Source: Hydrangea macrophylla (taxonomy: Eukaryota; Streptophyta; Magnoliopsida; Cornales; Hydrangeaceae). From it: a stretch of 64,000 bases of DNA. The position numbers were made by a program, and so were the translations under genes. Under the pieces are notes generated by a model. That model was not told the origin of the DNA, searched no databases, and saw nothing but the letters and a program-made list of their open reading frames with translations. Numbering within the stretch: position 1 is the first letter of the stretch; the number at the start of each line of letters is the position of its first letter. The stretch lies in NCBI GenBank assembly GCA_033977485.1, contig CM066991.1, positions 33,415,850 to 33,479,849 of the forward strand, read 5' to 3'. Positions 23,369 through 35,093 of this stretch are shown piece by piece.

Positions 23369-24509
23369 TTAACCTAAGGGGGTGATATAGGTAGCAAGGT
23401 TGAAGGACACATGGTTGGACTCAATGACGCTGATATTTTGGTGGTTTGGTAGAGGATTTTGAGTGATATGGGGCTGCTTTGGAGGTGGTTCGATGATATT
23501 TTGGTCAATGAGGTCTTGGATATCATGGCGAAGGCGCATGCAATCATCGATGTTGTGGCCAGGGGCTTGGTGGTAGGTGCATCTTTTGGACATGTCACAG
23601 TTTGGTGGGAGCAGGGTATTTCGAGGCTGGAGTAGTTGGAGGTGGCCCTTTTTAAGGAGGCGATCTAAGGCTGAGGATAGGGGGATTTCTAATTTGGCAA
23701 AGTTGCGAGGAGGCTTCCTAAGGAAAGAGCGATTGGAGGAATTAGCTTGGTTGGGAGGTTGGGATGGCCTTAGAAGGGTAAGCCATAGGTTGACTGCTAA
23801 GGGCATTGACATCCGGAGGGTTGTGGGAGTAGTTGGGCCTTTTTGACTGACTTGGAGGCTCTTCTTTTTTGATCTTTCCTTCCCTTATGGCGTCTTCGAT
23901 TCGAGTCCCAACTTCAAAAAATTCTTCAAAGGTGGAGATGGCCTGGTAAAATAATTTCTCATGGTAGAGCGGCTGCAGATTATGGATTAGCATCCTTACC
24001 TGTTCCTTTTCAATCGGCCTGTGGGTCATTTGGGCTACTTTATTCCTCCATCTGCTCAGAAACGCGGTGAATGATTCATTGTTGTTCTGCCGAGTAGTTT
24101 CCAAATCCTTGATAGTGACATCAAGTTCTTGGTTGTAGGAATAGTGATCAACGAATACCCGAACTATGTCTTCCCATGCCTGAGTTTTAGAAGCTTCCAA
24201 GGTAAGGAACCATGATAGTGCAGACTTCGCGTGAGTTTGTGGGAACAACATTGCAATGTGCTCATGAGTGCAGCCCATTGATTGAAAAATGTTCATACAC
24301 AGCTTTACATGGCTTTTCGGATTTCCGGTTCCATCAAAACGGTCAATGGCAGGCATCTTGAAGTTTTCCGGCAGCTTCAGCTTGACAGGCTCAAAAAGTC
24401 CTTCCAAGTCTAGCATGTAATCATCAACCCCTTTACTCTTCCTCAATACGCTTTCCAGCTTGTCGAATTTGTCCATTTTCTCTTGGAACTTTTTCTCATA
24501 TGCGGGCGG
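23369..24509 (-). pseudogene. Element C gag, 5' truncated and frameshifted
   Basis: Capsid-type protein very similar to element B Gag: RKSKGVDDYMLDLEGLFEP, IDRFDGTGNPKSHVKLCM and FTAFLSRWRNKVAQM are shared. The first readable codons (S-P-P-A-Y-E) correspond to about residue 70-75 of B Gag; everything upstream was cut off by insertion of element E at 24510. The frame shifts at about 23780. The second part contains the zinc-knuckle variant C-x2-H-x4-H-x4-C (CTYHQAPGHNIDDC). Confidence 0.88.
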
Positions 24510-26183
24510 TGACACAAGAATTCTTCTGTGTGCGCTTGTGTGCTATACCCAAGTGTAGGTAATCGTGCAAGTAGTAGTCTGGTTAAGTCCAGGTCGATCC
24601 CAAAGGGAAGGTGTTAAACTAATTACTTAGATTAATCTAAAAAAAAAAAAGAAAATAAAATTCAATATTTTAAAGGTGCATAGAACACAAAGTCCCACGA
24701 TTTAACAATTACTAAAAGTAGAGCAATTAAACTAGAGTAACTAATTACTAACTTAACTAATTAAAGCGATGTTTTAAAACGTGTTTTTCTTAATTAAAAA
24801 GGAATGTTGGGATTACACAAATCCACCGCGACCTAGCCATCCACCATGCAATTACGTTGAAATTCAATGGAGTACATTTTCTACAGTATTCCGTATTTCT
24901 CTTAGGATAAAGAATCTATAGTCCTTTCATGACCGGGACTATATCATCACAATAGAGTTTGAAATACACAAAAGCGGTTTAAAACAATAGTGTAGACTCT
25001 CACCTACAATGGTATTAGCATTGAGGGTGGTTTGCAAAATATATTGAAGAAAAATGCCTCAAGGCTTAACGTTTACAGACGGTTTTAACAAACTGAGCAT
25101 TTTGGGACAATTTGATAACAATCCAGTAAAACAGAAAGTCTAGGAATACTGCATAGAATGTCCTCAAGAAAAAGGATGTTCGATCGATCGACGCGCTTTC
25201 GATCGATCGAACTTCTTCTTCTCTCGATCGATCAAACTATCTTCGATCGCTCGACAATGTCTCTGGTCCGATCGATCGAACTACTTCGATCGATCGAACA
25301 TAGGAATTAATCTGCTGCATGGCAGAGGCCTGAGATCACGGTTTCATCGTGATCTCCCAACCTGGGGACTACTCAGACATGGTCTGGAGTGTCACAGATG
25401 TGTTTTTAACGTAAAAGTCCATTAAAGTTTTGTTTGGTTGTGTTTTAATCATGCAAACTATAAAACTAGTTGTATAACTATGTCTAACATACAAGGCTAC
25501 TGAATAGCAGATTGAACTTCTATAAACTAAGTGCAGAAAATGAATAAAGTAACCTGGAACTGAAAACTTGTATTAAACTAGAAAAAACCAATCCCAAAGC
25601 AATATCCAACCTTCAAAACCTACAAAAACATGAAAACCTCTCTATCTCTCTCTCTCTAAAAACTGATAAAAATAATGGGGGAGTCCTCCTGGACGTACAT
25701 AATACAAGTATATATACTTAAGACCTAATGCTAGGGTTAACAACCCGCTTCTGCTGCGTGCGCGCATATTCTGATAAAAGCCATGTTCGATCGATCGAAC
25801 ATCCTTAGATCGATCGAACTTCTAGATATTCGATTGCTTGAGCTTCTCTCGATCGATCGAACGATCGATCGATCGAATGGTCTTCAATCGATCGAACTTT
25901 CGATCGATCGAATGGTCTTCAATCGATCGAACTCTGTATTTTAACTTTTAATTGTCTTCATTAGAATCCAGCACTTCCTTTTATCGTTATCTTTCAATTC
26001 TTCACACAGCAACTGTAGTCTGCACAAATTACAGCTAAAACACACAACTTATCATAGTTTAATCAAATTGTGTACAAGCTGGCATTATAATTCAAATTGC
26101 AGATAAATGAAGGAATTGTAAACTAAATTAAAATATTTTCTTTTTTTAGCGCGGTTGTATTTTACAAATACCCCCGCTTGTCA
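24510..26183 (-). repeat. Element E 3' LTR
   Basis: Read on the minus strand it starts TGACAAGCGGGGG after a polypurine tract and ends GAATTCTTGTGTCA. The ends TGACA/TGTCA are perfect inverted repeats. It matches 55652-57254. It contains about a dozen CGATCGATCGA palindromes in two clusters (25175-25310 and 25785-25935) and a perfect palindrome AAGTATATATACTT (25706-25719) that could serve as TATA box. Confidence 0.8.
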
Positions 26184-26218
26184 CAACCCCCAACTAGCGA
26201 TTTGCTAGTCCCTAGCAA
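26184..26218 (-). promoter_or_regulatory. Element E polypurine tract and hairpin
   Basis: On the minus strand GCTAGTTGGGGGTTG precedes the LTR start. Just upstream TTGCTAG-GGA-CTAGCAA (26202-26218) forms a perfect 7-bp stem with a 3-base loop. Element G has the same arrangement at 49768-49802. Confidence 0.75.
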
Positions 26219-26326
26219 TAGAGCGAAAATAAAAACAAGCTAAACTATACTATAAAAGAAAAACTAAAATAACTAAATCCAGATTAGCTAAACTAAAATA
26301 ACAAGAAAGAAAACTATCTAACTCAC

Positions 26327-26445
26327 TTTCGCAGGAATCGCGGTTGCATTTAGCAAATACAACAAGCCGTTAAACCCCTAGGTTCCCCCTAGTGGACGAG
26401 TGTTGTCTTGTGAGGGTTTGCAGTGAATATACCCACAAAATTCTC
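26327..26445 (-). other. Conserved 3' UTR block
   Basis: On the minus strand this runs from GGGTATATTCACTGCAAACC through GACAACACTCGTCCACTAGG and GGGTTTAACGGCTTGTTG to GCGATTCCTGCG. The same block, about 90% identical by eye, is in element G at 49571-49700 and in the copy at 57398-57515. Neighbouring DNA differs between E and G, so the block stands out as conserved. Function unknown. Confidence 0.75.
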
Positions 26446-28348
26446 CAATTTTAAGCTCAAAAAGATATAGAATATCTTTTTACCATTCCCTTTTATTTAT
26501 CTATTAATTTAGCTCTACAAAACACATCATCCTCATTCAAACCATGAAAGAAATGCACATGTTCCTCATGTCACCAAGATAAAAATAACATATGCGTCAC
26601 ACCCATGCATCCGTATGTGTGTGAAATTAATAGCTATACATCGAACTTTATTTAGAGTTGTTTAAACAATCATACTCTCAGAACTGGTAGTTTCAACTCA
26701 AACCTCACATAGTTATTACACTCAAAAATGAACATCCCACAGAAACTTGGCTAATAATGATCGCATATGGTATGAAAGCTTTCGTAGGAGTGATTTTTCG
26801 GATACTAATGCTTTCATACTTGACTCTATAGAAGACGAACATTTAGAGTGTATAGTCTCATGAAAGGAATACTACTTACTAGAGGAGCGAAATACCATGG
26901 ATAACTCAAATTACACTTTCATGTTTAAACTAAGTTGTGGAGAATCATTAAGGCTTTGACTTTTCGGTTTTTATTTAATAGGGTAGAAATTAGAGGGGTA
27001 AGAAATTGCACATTTCCAGCATGTGACTGTGTTTAGTAATTTCTTCACTTTATTCCAACCATTCTCTCCATACATATCATATATATATATATATATATTT
27101 TAACATGCAAACGCCCTTCCCACTACTTTTCCCTCCTCATACTTCAACAATTTAATCACATTGGGTGTGCAATAGGTTATATTGAGGTCAAGGTATGAAA
27201 GTAGGGATTTAAAATTTCACAATGGATTCGGCACTGTTTACTAGGTGTGGGGTTAAGAACAATGCATATTCACAGATGTCAATATAGGTAAATGGAGAAG
27301 GTAAGGAGCAAATACGATGGCTTAAATCATTTTCCCAACTTCTTAATTTTTTTAACACTTACATGTTCATCAAGTTTAGTTGGTAAATCCTGAACATTCT
27401 CCTCTAATAAGCAGCCAAAATAAAGAATTAGAGACTATTCAACGAATTTATTACGCTTATTCAATACAAACCATTCAACGAATTTAATGTGATAGTTCCC
27501 TCAAAAGTAAAGATTGGGTTCAAAAGCTCACCAGGGGTAACTAGTTTTCACCACTTCATTCTTTAAAGTACGAAAGTCGTATTAACTCTTATTTTATGTT
27601 CTATGCATAGCTATTAACACGTGCAAATGATTTGGATACAAGAATGATCAACATATGCTTTCATCCTAGAGAAACTAGAAAAACGCGTGAACTTAATTCA
27701 TAAAAGGATGAGAACAAAATGGTTGTGTCATTGCTTGATAACATAATAGAAGTGAATAATCAAAATTATTCTACCAATTTTATTCAAAAACTTACTTAAT
27801 TGTTTGAAAATTTTGCAAAGTTGTTGAATGTGAATTTTTATTTTTTTTTAATAATTTACTTTAGTTGCTAGTGGAAATTGTATGACATACGCAATAGATA
27901 GAATGGTCCAGATTGCTACGAGCTAATGTGCACAGGTGATTATCTATCTACATCCCACCCCCAACTGAAAATTGCAATGTCCTCAGTAGGCGATTTTCAA
28001 AAATAGTTAGAGAGATATCACCTGTTATATATCATCATAAGAATGGCAACGGTAACAACCTGTACAGAGAGCATACAAACTCCAAGCAGCAGAGATCAAA
28101 AGAATATGAAATATAGAACAAGGGATCCATGCTTGGAATGGAACTAATCACTGGAAATATAATAAAGTGAACGAACAGAACAGTGATAAAATGCACCATG
28201 CAACTAAAATATAAAATATACAAAGCAGCCATCAATACAAAATTTTCCAACAGTATCCAAAAATATATCGAACAACAAACCAACACATCCAACTCCAACC
28301 ACAAGAACCAAAATACACAAACAATCAACAACACCCATCCCCTAGAAA
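26446..28348 (-). other. Element E 3' UTR
   Basis: No credible gene. At about 27953-27995 the minus strand reads GAGGACATTG then CAGTTGGGGGTGGGA, a purine-rich motif also present after integrase in G (GAGGACAATG...CAGTTGGGGGGG, 46553-46580). It could be a second (central) polypurine tract. A (TA)n run lies near 27080. Confidence 0.55.
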
Positions 28349-29849
28349 CTAGACATCATCGGCGACGTCTGATAATATCTCAATAAAAATATCAGGAGCA
28401 TCCCCACTGCCACCCTCAGCAACAGTCGGTGCTGCTAGGTCACTCGTAGTCGTGGGAGCTGGAATAGATAAAGATGTGTCGGCCACGACAAGAGGAGGTG
28501 GAAGTGGTATCTCCGTAGCAAGCGGTGACGCAGATGATGTAGAAGCTGCAGGATCAGTCAGGGAAGATGGATCAACAGATGATGGACCGGTGGTGGATGA
28601 TGGAACAGCAGATATAGTAGGTGGGACGATGGAAGTGGTAGGAGCAGCTGCAGGTGGATCGCTGGGTGGTGGTGCAGCAGCTGCATGAGCTGCCTGGTCA
28701 ACGCCGATCTGTATCAAGATCGCCTCCAGCAGAGTAGTCATCACATCCACCTTACCCTCAAGTCTAATCCTGGCCTCTCGCTCCTCCAATAACAACTCAT
28801 GAATAGTCGGGAGAGGCGCAAAAGAAGACTCTCCCTGGGTACGAGCCTGAGACCTCTGTTTGAACTCAAATCTTGCCACCTCCTCAACAGGATCTAACTC
28901 CTCCTCCGAATCATGCTCCTCAGCCTCTGTGGGCGTCCCTGAAGCAGCACCCTCAGTATCGGTGCCTCATCCTCTCCTCCTCTTCTCTCCAACTTTCGCC
29001 TTACCCTTGTCCCGCCTCTTTCGCTTTTGTGCCTCAGACCGACGTGAAGCAGTCTCACCAAAATGGCTGCGAGACTGGGCAGTCATATCATCCACCAATG
29101 GAAGTAACCCCGCCTGCTCAATAACCTTGTGAATGGCCCAAGCACCCTTCAGGTGCTTCTTGGCCTGAATGTAGCGAGTGGGGTGCCTCATGAAATCAAT
29201 GTAGAGGTGAGGCAAACAGACAGGCTGTCGTGTCCGAATCGTATATAATACCCGGGCATACCATGATGTAATCTTCTCCCAATACGATGTCACTAAGGGG
29301 CAATTACTGAGGGTGAGGTGCAGCATATGATAATTATCTGTAAGGAAAACATCAGGAATAAGAGCCTCGCCATCCCAGCTCGGAAGAGCACCCCCAGTGA
29401 TCTCTCTGATAATAATGGTCGGGGAGAGCAGCGGCGTGTTGGGGCGATGCGGGCAAACACAATCAGTTACCTCGGGTACCCCAATAGCTGCAGAGACGGT
29501 GGCCGGACTAAAAATAATCTCCCGGCCACGGCAGAAAGAACTGAGAGTGAACGGAGCAACCGAATCCCTGATCATCGTAGCACACGCCTCCAGGATCCAG
29601 GATAGGTTAACGAGCTTAGGCTGGGAGAAGAGCGTGTACCACTGTGGCATGGCGCGTATCCGTGCAAGATACCAAGGAGTAGCCAGCCATGCCGTCTCGA
29701 GGGGTCGCTCAAGCATGACCTTGCGCGACTGGAAATATTTGGTGAACCATACCCGGTCTTCGTCATTTCAGAACCCGTGCTCGGGTATAGGGTCGGGTAT
29801 GGCTAGGTCAAATGGCTTGGCTTTGTGATACCCAGTGATAGGGTTCATT
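28349..29849 (-). pseudogene. Element E ORF3: putative plant transposon protein
   Basis: One frame of about 500 codons from an ATG at 29849, interrupted by two TGA codons (about 29771 and 28967). The N-terminal half (FTKYFQSRKV, TAWLATPWYLARIRAM, WYTLFSQPKLVNLSW, LPHLYIDFMRHPTRYIQAKK) resembles the putative plant transposon protein domain common in Athila-derived ORFs. A basic patch (RRSEAQKRKRRDKGKAK) follows, then a low-complexity Ala/Pro/Ser/Thr tail and a possible coiled coil (ELLLEEREARIRLEGKVD). The position downstream of integrase is where Athila env-like/ORF2 proteins lie, but I see no signal peptide or membrane segment, so env is not supported. Confidence 0.65.
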
Positions 29850-29928
29850 GTTTAGCCCTGAAACATAAAAGAGAAACAAAGAAACATTAAAAATAGGGAA
29901 ACCAGAAAAAGAAATGAAACTGTCACAC

Positions 29929-30520
29929 TTCGATCGATCGAAGCCTGTTCGATCGATTGAGAATATTGCAGGTTCGATCGTTCGAGAATGTTCGATCGAT
30001 CGAATGGATGATGGGTTCGATCGCTCGAAACCAGTTCGATCGATCGAACACAGCGAAGTGGCAGTATCAACGATGGAGAATGAGAAGAGCCCGAAAATAA
30101 TAAATACAATAAGAAAACTTAAGAAAATTAGTTAACTAACCAATGGGGGGAACCCCCATACAAATATGAAATGGAAAAAAAAACGAGGGGGTTCTCGGGG
30201 CCTCACCTCGAGAGACGCACTGAGAAGAGGATGACAGTGATGAAGATGATGATCAGGGAGAACGGTTGCTCCGCAATTGGTGTGGTTGGAAGTGGGGTCC
30301 AAAAAATTGCGTGAGTTGCCCTCTGTGCTCAATCGATCGAAAGGAAGTGAGGGAGAGAGAGAAACTGATGAAGCATTTCGGGGACGCCTCGTTTAAATAC
30401 AAGTTTCGATCGCTCGAGCTGTTTCAATCGATCGAACATTCGATCGATTGAGTCCTCCTCAAGCGCTTGAGGTTTCGATATTCTCGATCGATCGAGATAC
30501 GTTCGATCGATCGAACAAAG
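29929..30520. repeat. CGATCGATCGA palindromic repeats between ORFs
   Basis: Two clusters (29929-30050 and 30330-30520) of TTCGATCGATCGAAC-like words with variants (CGATCGTTCGA, CGATCGCTCGA). The same words occur in both LTRs of this element. Apparent frames here encode FDRS/SIER repeats and are not genes. Confidence 0.85.
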
Positions 30521-30836
30521 AGATTCTACAATATTCCTGATTTGAGAAATTACACACCCAACTAACCAACACTGGTCTGGACATACAGAATAGTGATAAA
30601 ACAGTGAACATGTAAGCCAGAAACATCATCTTCATAGTAGAAAATTGCAAATTTATATAAATAAATCCTTAGAATAGCATCCACTTGCAATATTATGGCC
30701 CCCATACATGATCGTTAAAACCTTATTGAAAAAGAAAAAAACTAGAATAAAGCTAGAATTAACAAAACTTTGTCTAAGAATACACTCCAATTGATGAAAG
30801 AAATATGAAATGACATAAAACAATTGAAGTGAAACA

Positions 30837-31759
30837 CTATTCTTCAAGCCGAAAGATTCCGTCTTCCACAACCTCCTTCTCTGCCGGAACTTCAAATGAA
30901 GAATCTGAACTTGATGATTCCCTTTCCCAGAATAAGCGGAAAGCAGCGAGGACATCATCGAGCAAGTCCGAACTCTCTAAGGAATTGATTCCACCGACAA
31001 CAGGGGATCCGGATGGAGACAAGGATAACAGAGTGTAATTGCGCATCAGACGTTTCTCTTGCGGCGGAGTTCCCGGGGACCTTATGTATGGTCCAACTCC
31101 ATGAAAGAGTTGATGTGGAAGGTACAACGGTGGAACTGGTGGATTCATAGTGATATTCCTGGCAAAGGGAAAACAAAAGGAAATGAAGAAAATAAATTAA
31201 CTAGAGTACAGAAAGAACAAACAGGAAGAATTAAACAAAGCAAAAACAGAAAGAAAAAGAAAGGAATGTGACTCAGAGTTAACCTCACTATTGGCTGGAT
31301 ATTCCTAGGTGCACTAGCAGGTAGAGGGCATTGAAGCCTGAACAACAAGTGACTTAAATACTCATAGATGTAGGGAACCACATGGATGACCATGAAGTCG
31401 TCAACATATGTGAAGACAGCATTGTGGCGTTCGGGCACCACATCTTGTAAGTCCTCTTCTTCCCATGGCTCCCACATTGAGTCATTTTCCCATTGTTCCA
31501 ACAGTGCTTCATCCACTTCTCCAACAGCATACCCTTCAGGTTCTCCTCCCTCTCCAGAAAGGTCCATATGGTCAAACGGGTTAATTTGGAGGAGAACAGG
31601 ATCATAAGGGATGTACCCATAGGTCAGGTCCACTACATCATCCGCCCCTGGTCCTTGATAAGGAGAAAAGCAGAATGCTATCTTGTCGATAGTCCAAGGG
31701 GGGTTTGGATATTCCGAATCGGCCCATGACCCTATGGAATGAACATCGTCATCCCTCAT
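30837..31759 (-). CDS. Element E extra gene with one intron (unknown function)
   Basis: Exon 1 starts at ATG 31759 and ends at 31284. The intron 31283-31159 begins GTTAAC after AG and ends TTTGCCAG after a long pyrimidine tract. Exon 2 runs 31158-30837. With this splice the reading frame stays open (phase 2 into exon 2) and gives about 265 aa. The alternative donor 5 bp upstream leads to an early stop. The product is acidic in the middle (LLEQWENDSMWEPWEEEDLQ) and Pro/Leu-rich later (PPVPPLYLPHQLFHG). No family, signal peptide or clear membrane helix is recognised. It lies 90 bp downstream of integrase on the same strand. The intron is inferred from signals only. Confidence 0.5.
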
Positions 31760-31904
31760 ATTAATATCTTGCAAGGGAAAGACAAACAAGTATAGCAGAT
31801 TAAGAATTAAAGTCACATTCTAATAAAATAGAAAAGGATAAAACAAAACAAAATACAGTAAAAAGAAATAGTACAACAACATTGGGAAAATGCACTCAAG
31901 TATT

Positions 31905-33308
31905 TTAGGTCGAGGAATAGTCGGGCTCATCTAGTTGGATGTGCTCGACCTCAGGTTGGAAATCCTCTAAGAACGGTTTCAATCTTTGGCCATTGACCTT
32001 GAAAATGCCGTCGTTCTTAGGATTAAATAACTCCACTGCCCCATGTGGAAAGACAGATTTGACTGTGAAGGGTCCTGTCCACCGAGATCGGAGTTTTCCT
32101 GAGAAGAGATGAAGGCGCGAATCGTATAGTAAAACTTTCTGTCCAGGCTCGAAAGATTTTTGAAAAATCATTCTGTCGTGGCGAGCCTTCAACCGTTCCT
32201 TGTGGAGTTTGGCATTGTCATATGCATCTCGTCGAATTTCTTCCAGTTCTGCTAACTGCAGTTTCCAGAGATGTCCTCCCTCTTTAATGTCGAAGTTTAA
32301 TGAGCGTGTAGCCCAATATGCTTTATGCTCAATTTCAACGGGGAGGTGACATGCCTTACCATACACTAGCCTATATGGAGACATTCCCAGATTTGTCTTG
32401 TAAGCAGTACGGTATGCCCAAAGAGCATCAGTCAGTTTATAGGCCCAATATTTTTTGTTGAAACTAACCATTTTCTCTAAGATGTGCTTGATTTCACGGT
32501 TAGCTAACTCTACCTGCCCATTCGTTTGTGGGTGGTAGGCTAGAGCGATCTTGTGATTAACCCTGTATTTCTTGAGTAGTGACTCCAAAGGCCTATTGCA
32601 AAAGTGTTTGCCTTGGTCACTTATTAGGGCTTTTGGAGTTCCAAAACGCGATAAGATATTTTCCTTAAGAAAGGACATCACCGTTTTATGGTCATTGCGT
32701 CTCGTCGGTATTGCTTCTACCCATTTTGATATATCTTCCACAGCAAGGAGTATATATTCACAGTTATTAGATTTAGGAAATGGGCCCATGAAGTCGATGC
32801 CCCACCAATCGAATATTTCAATTGTGATGATGGGAGTGAGGGGCATCGAATTCCTTTTTGAAATTGTACCAAGCTTTTGACATTGCTGGCACGATTTACA
32901 AAAAGCATAGGCATCTTTGAACACGGTGGGCCAATAAAAACCGTTGTGCGATACTTTGTGTGCGGTCTTTTGGGAGGCAAAATGGCCACCGCATGCTTCA
33001 GAATGACAGGAGGCCAAAATTACAGTTATGTCCTCATTCGGGACGCAACGCATGATGACCTGATCAGCGCAATACTTAAATAAGTATGGGTCATCGAAAA
33101 AGAAATGGCGCGCGAACGAAAGGAACCTTTTTTTATCCTGATTTGACCAATGGCTCGGGGTCTCTCCTGTAACGAGGTAATTTATTATATCCGCGTACCA
33201 AGGCACGTGGGAGACGGCCATCAGTTGTTCATCTGGGAATTCATCTTTTATAGCTACAGACACAGTGTTGTCAGTGAATGTCAACCGAGATAGATGGTCG
33301 GCGACCAC
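31905..33308 (-). CDS. Element E integrase
   Basis: The 467-codon frame is unbroken. It has the N-terminal zinc motif ([10 protein letters not shown]...CKSCQQC), catalytic Asp in [10 protein letters not shown], Asp in SDQGKHFC, Glu in [10 protein letters not shown], and an Athila-type C-terminal domain ([32 protein letters not shown]). All catalytic residues are present. The start of the frame (V-A-D-H-L-S-R-L) is the normal RNase H/integrase linker, so it is a polyprotein part and not an independent gene. The RNase H frame feeds into it only after a -1 shift at about 33320. Confidence 0.9.
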   Translation of the reverse strand: MVADHLSRLTFTDNTVSVAIKDEFPDEQLMAVSHVPWYADIINYLVTGETPSHWSNQDKKRFLSFARHFFFDDPYLFKYCADQVIMRCVPNEDITVILASCHSEACGGHFASQKTAHKVSHNGFYWPTVFKDAYAFCKSCQQCQKLGTISKRNSMPLTPIITIEIFDWWGIDFMGPFPKSNNCEYILLAVEDISKWVEAIPTRRNDHKTVMSFLKENILSRFGTPKALISDQGKHFCNRPLESLLKKYRVNHKIALAYHPQTNGQVELANREIKHILEKMVSFNKKYWAYKLTDALWAYRTAYKTNLGMSPYRLVYGKACHLPVEIEHKAYWATRSLNFDIKEGGHLWKLQLAELEEIRRDAYDNAKLHKERLKARHDRMIFQKSFEPGQKVLLYDSRLHLFSGKLRSRWTGPFTVKSVFPHGAVELFNPKNDGIFKVNGQRLKPFLEDFQPEVEHIQLDEPDYSST

Positions 33309-34146
33309 ATTCTCTACTCCTTTTTATCCTTGATAGTGATATCGATTTCCTAGAGTAGGAGTATCCAGCGGATAAGCCTCTGTTTTGCGTCTTTCTTAGA
33401 TAGCAGGTACTTGAGGGCCGAGTGGTCTGTAAAACAGACTATTGGGGACCCTATTAGATAAGACCTAAATTTGTCCAGCGCGAATACTATTGCCAGTAAT
33501 TCTTTCTCAGTAGTTGTATAATTCATTTGAGTTTCGGTCAGTGTTCGGCTGGCATAATAGATTACGTAAGGCTTGTTGTCCTTCCTTTGTCCTAGAACTG
33601 CGCCAATGGCGTAGTCACTAGCATCGCACATTAACTCAAATGGAAAACTCCAATCGGGTGCCTGTATTATCGGTGCGGAGGTAAGGTGATCTTTTAGTGG
33701 ATCGAAAGATATTTGACAGTTTTCTGACCATTCAAAAGGTGCATCTTTGACTAGGAGTTGGCACAGTGGTCGTGAGATGGCACTAAAATTTTGGATGAAA
33801 CGTCGATAGAATCCAGCATGTCCCAGAAAAGATCGGATGTCTCTAACTGTACTAGGGACAGGTAAATTTGCAATTATATCTATTTTTGCTTTATCCACTT
33901 GGATACCCTTATTAGAGATAATGTGGCCGAGGACAATTCCTTTGGTCACCATGAAGTGACACTTTTCCCAGTTTAGTACTAGGTGTTTTTCCTCGCATCG
34001 CGCTAACACATTCTCTAGGTTTTCTAGACAGTTATCAAAACTATGGCCAAACACTGAGAAGTCGTCCATAAAGACCTCGAGTGTCTGTTCAACCATATCA
34101 CTGAATATGCTTAACATGCACCGCTGAAAGGTAACAGGTGCATTGC
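33309..34146 (-). pseudogene. Element E RT-RNase H, 3' half
   Basis: Continues RT from the break caused by element G: TFQRCMLSIFSDM, active site VFMDDFSVF, then RNase H with MCDASDYAIGAVLGQR and TTTEKELLAIVFALDKF. A TAG (33350-33352) replaces a Gln codon (CAG in element G's homologue). Then the frame meets TAG at about 33314 in AAAAAGGAGTAG, while the integrase frame is open in -1. The first half of RT is at 52198-53065. Confidence 0.88.
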
Positions 34147-34430
34147 TGACAAACATTGAATATTGCACATTTATGTGCCAATATAATAGACATAATGCTC
34201 ATTTAATCCCCCAAATCCTTAGTTTTACATGCATATTTAAATTAATATAATTTAATGGTGATGTCACTTAAATGCGTGTAATTATTTGTTTTTACATATT
34301 TTATATGTTTAGGTAAAAATGAAGTGAAATAAAGGGAAGGAAAGAAGTAGCAACCACACCATAATATATTCATATGAATAGTAGTGAATAGTGATGAATA
34401 GTAAAAATTTTGAAAAAAAACGTCCAAAGG

Positions 34431-34464
<34 letters not shown>

Positions 34465-34480
34465 TGAAATAGACGGAAAA

Positions 34481-34509
34481 TGACATCCAAGCTTTTAGCT
34501 TGGATGTCA
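34481..34509 (+). promoter_or_regulatory. Perfect 13-bp hairpin in LTR
   Basis: TGACATCCAAGCT, three T, AGCTTGGATGTCA: a perfect 13-bp stem with 3-base loop. The 3' LTR copy (50128-50154) keeps a 10-bp stem with a changed loop. It lies about 150 bp upstream of the TATA box, so within U3. Confidence 0.8.
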
Positions 34510-34625
34510 GTTGATTTTTTAAAGACAAGTTTTTGTTTCTTCTTCTCTTATGTGCAGGATTTCAACACATTGTCAGAGAATGCGAAGAAAAACTGAGGCG
34601 CGAAGAAGGAAAAAAATTAGCAGAT

Positions 34626-34668
34626 GACGAACGCGGTGATGAATTTTCATCGCAGTTCGTCTATAAAA
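34626..34668 (+). promoter_or_regulatory. LTR promoter: palindrome plus TATA box
   Basis: An imperfect 36-bp palindrome (GACGAAC-GCG-GTGATGAA / TTCATCGCAGTTCGTC, 34626-34661) directly abuts TATAAAA (34662-34668, then GG). The same arrangement is in the 3' LTR at 50255-50297. It probably marks the transcription start of the element, just downstream. Confidence 0.7.
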
Positions 34669-35093
34669 GGAAAGGAGAAGACAGAGAAGAAAAAAAAAAA
34701 ACACAGCTTCACAAGCAACACACAAGAAGCTCCACAAGCAACAATCACTGTTAGGGAGAGAATAGTTTAGGGGAGGTTATCATGTGAGCACTTTATACTG
34801 TACCTAGAAATAGGAAACTTTAATTTTTCTTTGCCTTTTCTAGTTCTAGTAGTTGTAAAATTTTACTTTTATGTAATTGATGATTTCATGTTCAAAAATA
34901 TGTAACAAAACTTTGTGTACTATATTTCTTAAATTTAAAATATTTGTATTCTTGTATGACCTTTGTCACTTTGTGGTAGTAAAAATAGTCCTATTTAAAT
35001 TTAGATTTAATGTTTTTAGTCTAGTAGTACTTGTAGTTGTCCCCTAAAATAGTTTAAAACTCTAAATTTCCAGTTTTTGTAGCAATATTTTTA

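Larger units (their letters stand above)
7169..24509 (-). mobile_element. Element C: Tat/Ogre-type retrotransposon, 3' part
   Basis: On the minus strand the order is gag, protease, RT, RNase H, archaeal-type RNase H, integrase, a long region with two genes on the opposite strand, polypurine tract, 3' LTR. This order, the second RNase H after RT and the antisense genes are characteristic of the Tat lineage. The 5' part of gag, the leader and the 5' LTR are missing here because element E begins at 24510 inside gag. Every coding domain has at least one stop or frameshift, so the copy is dead and probably the oldest layer of the nest. Its gag and LTR are closely similar to those of element B in the opposite orientation. 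Confidence 0.9.

Noticed and set aside
24510..27952. A single 3.4 kb LTR for element E, starting TGTAGATAG at 27952
   Set aside because: The true-looking polypurine tract, hairpin and conserved block before 26183 match the proven LTR boundary of G, and the ends TGACA/TGTCA are inverted repeats. Kept as the alternative to the tandem model.
28452..28688. Plus-strand frame over ORF3 tail
   Set aside because: Mirror frame of the Ala/Pro/Ser-rich minus-strand ORF3 coding sequence.
28349..29849. ORF3 of element E as an envelope protein
   Set aside because: No signal peptide, no transmembrane helix and a basic plus low-complexity tail; the Athila plant transposon protein pattern fits better.
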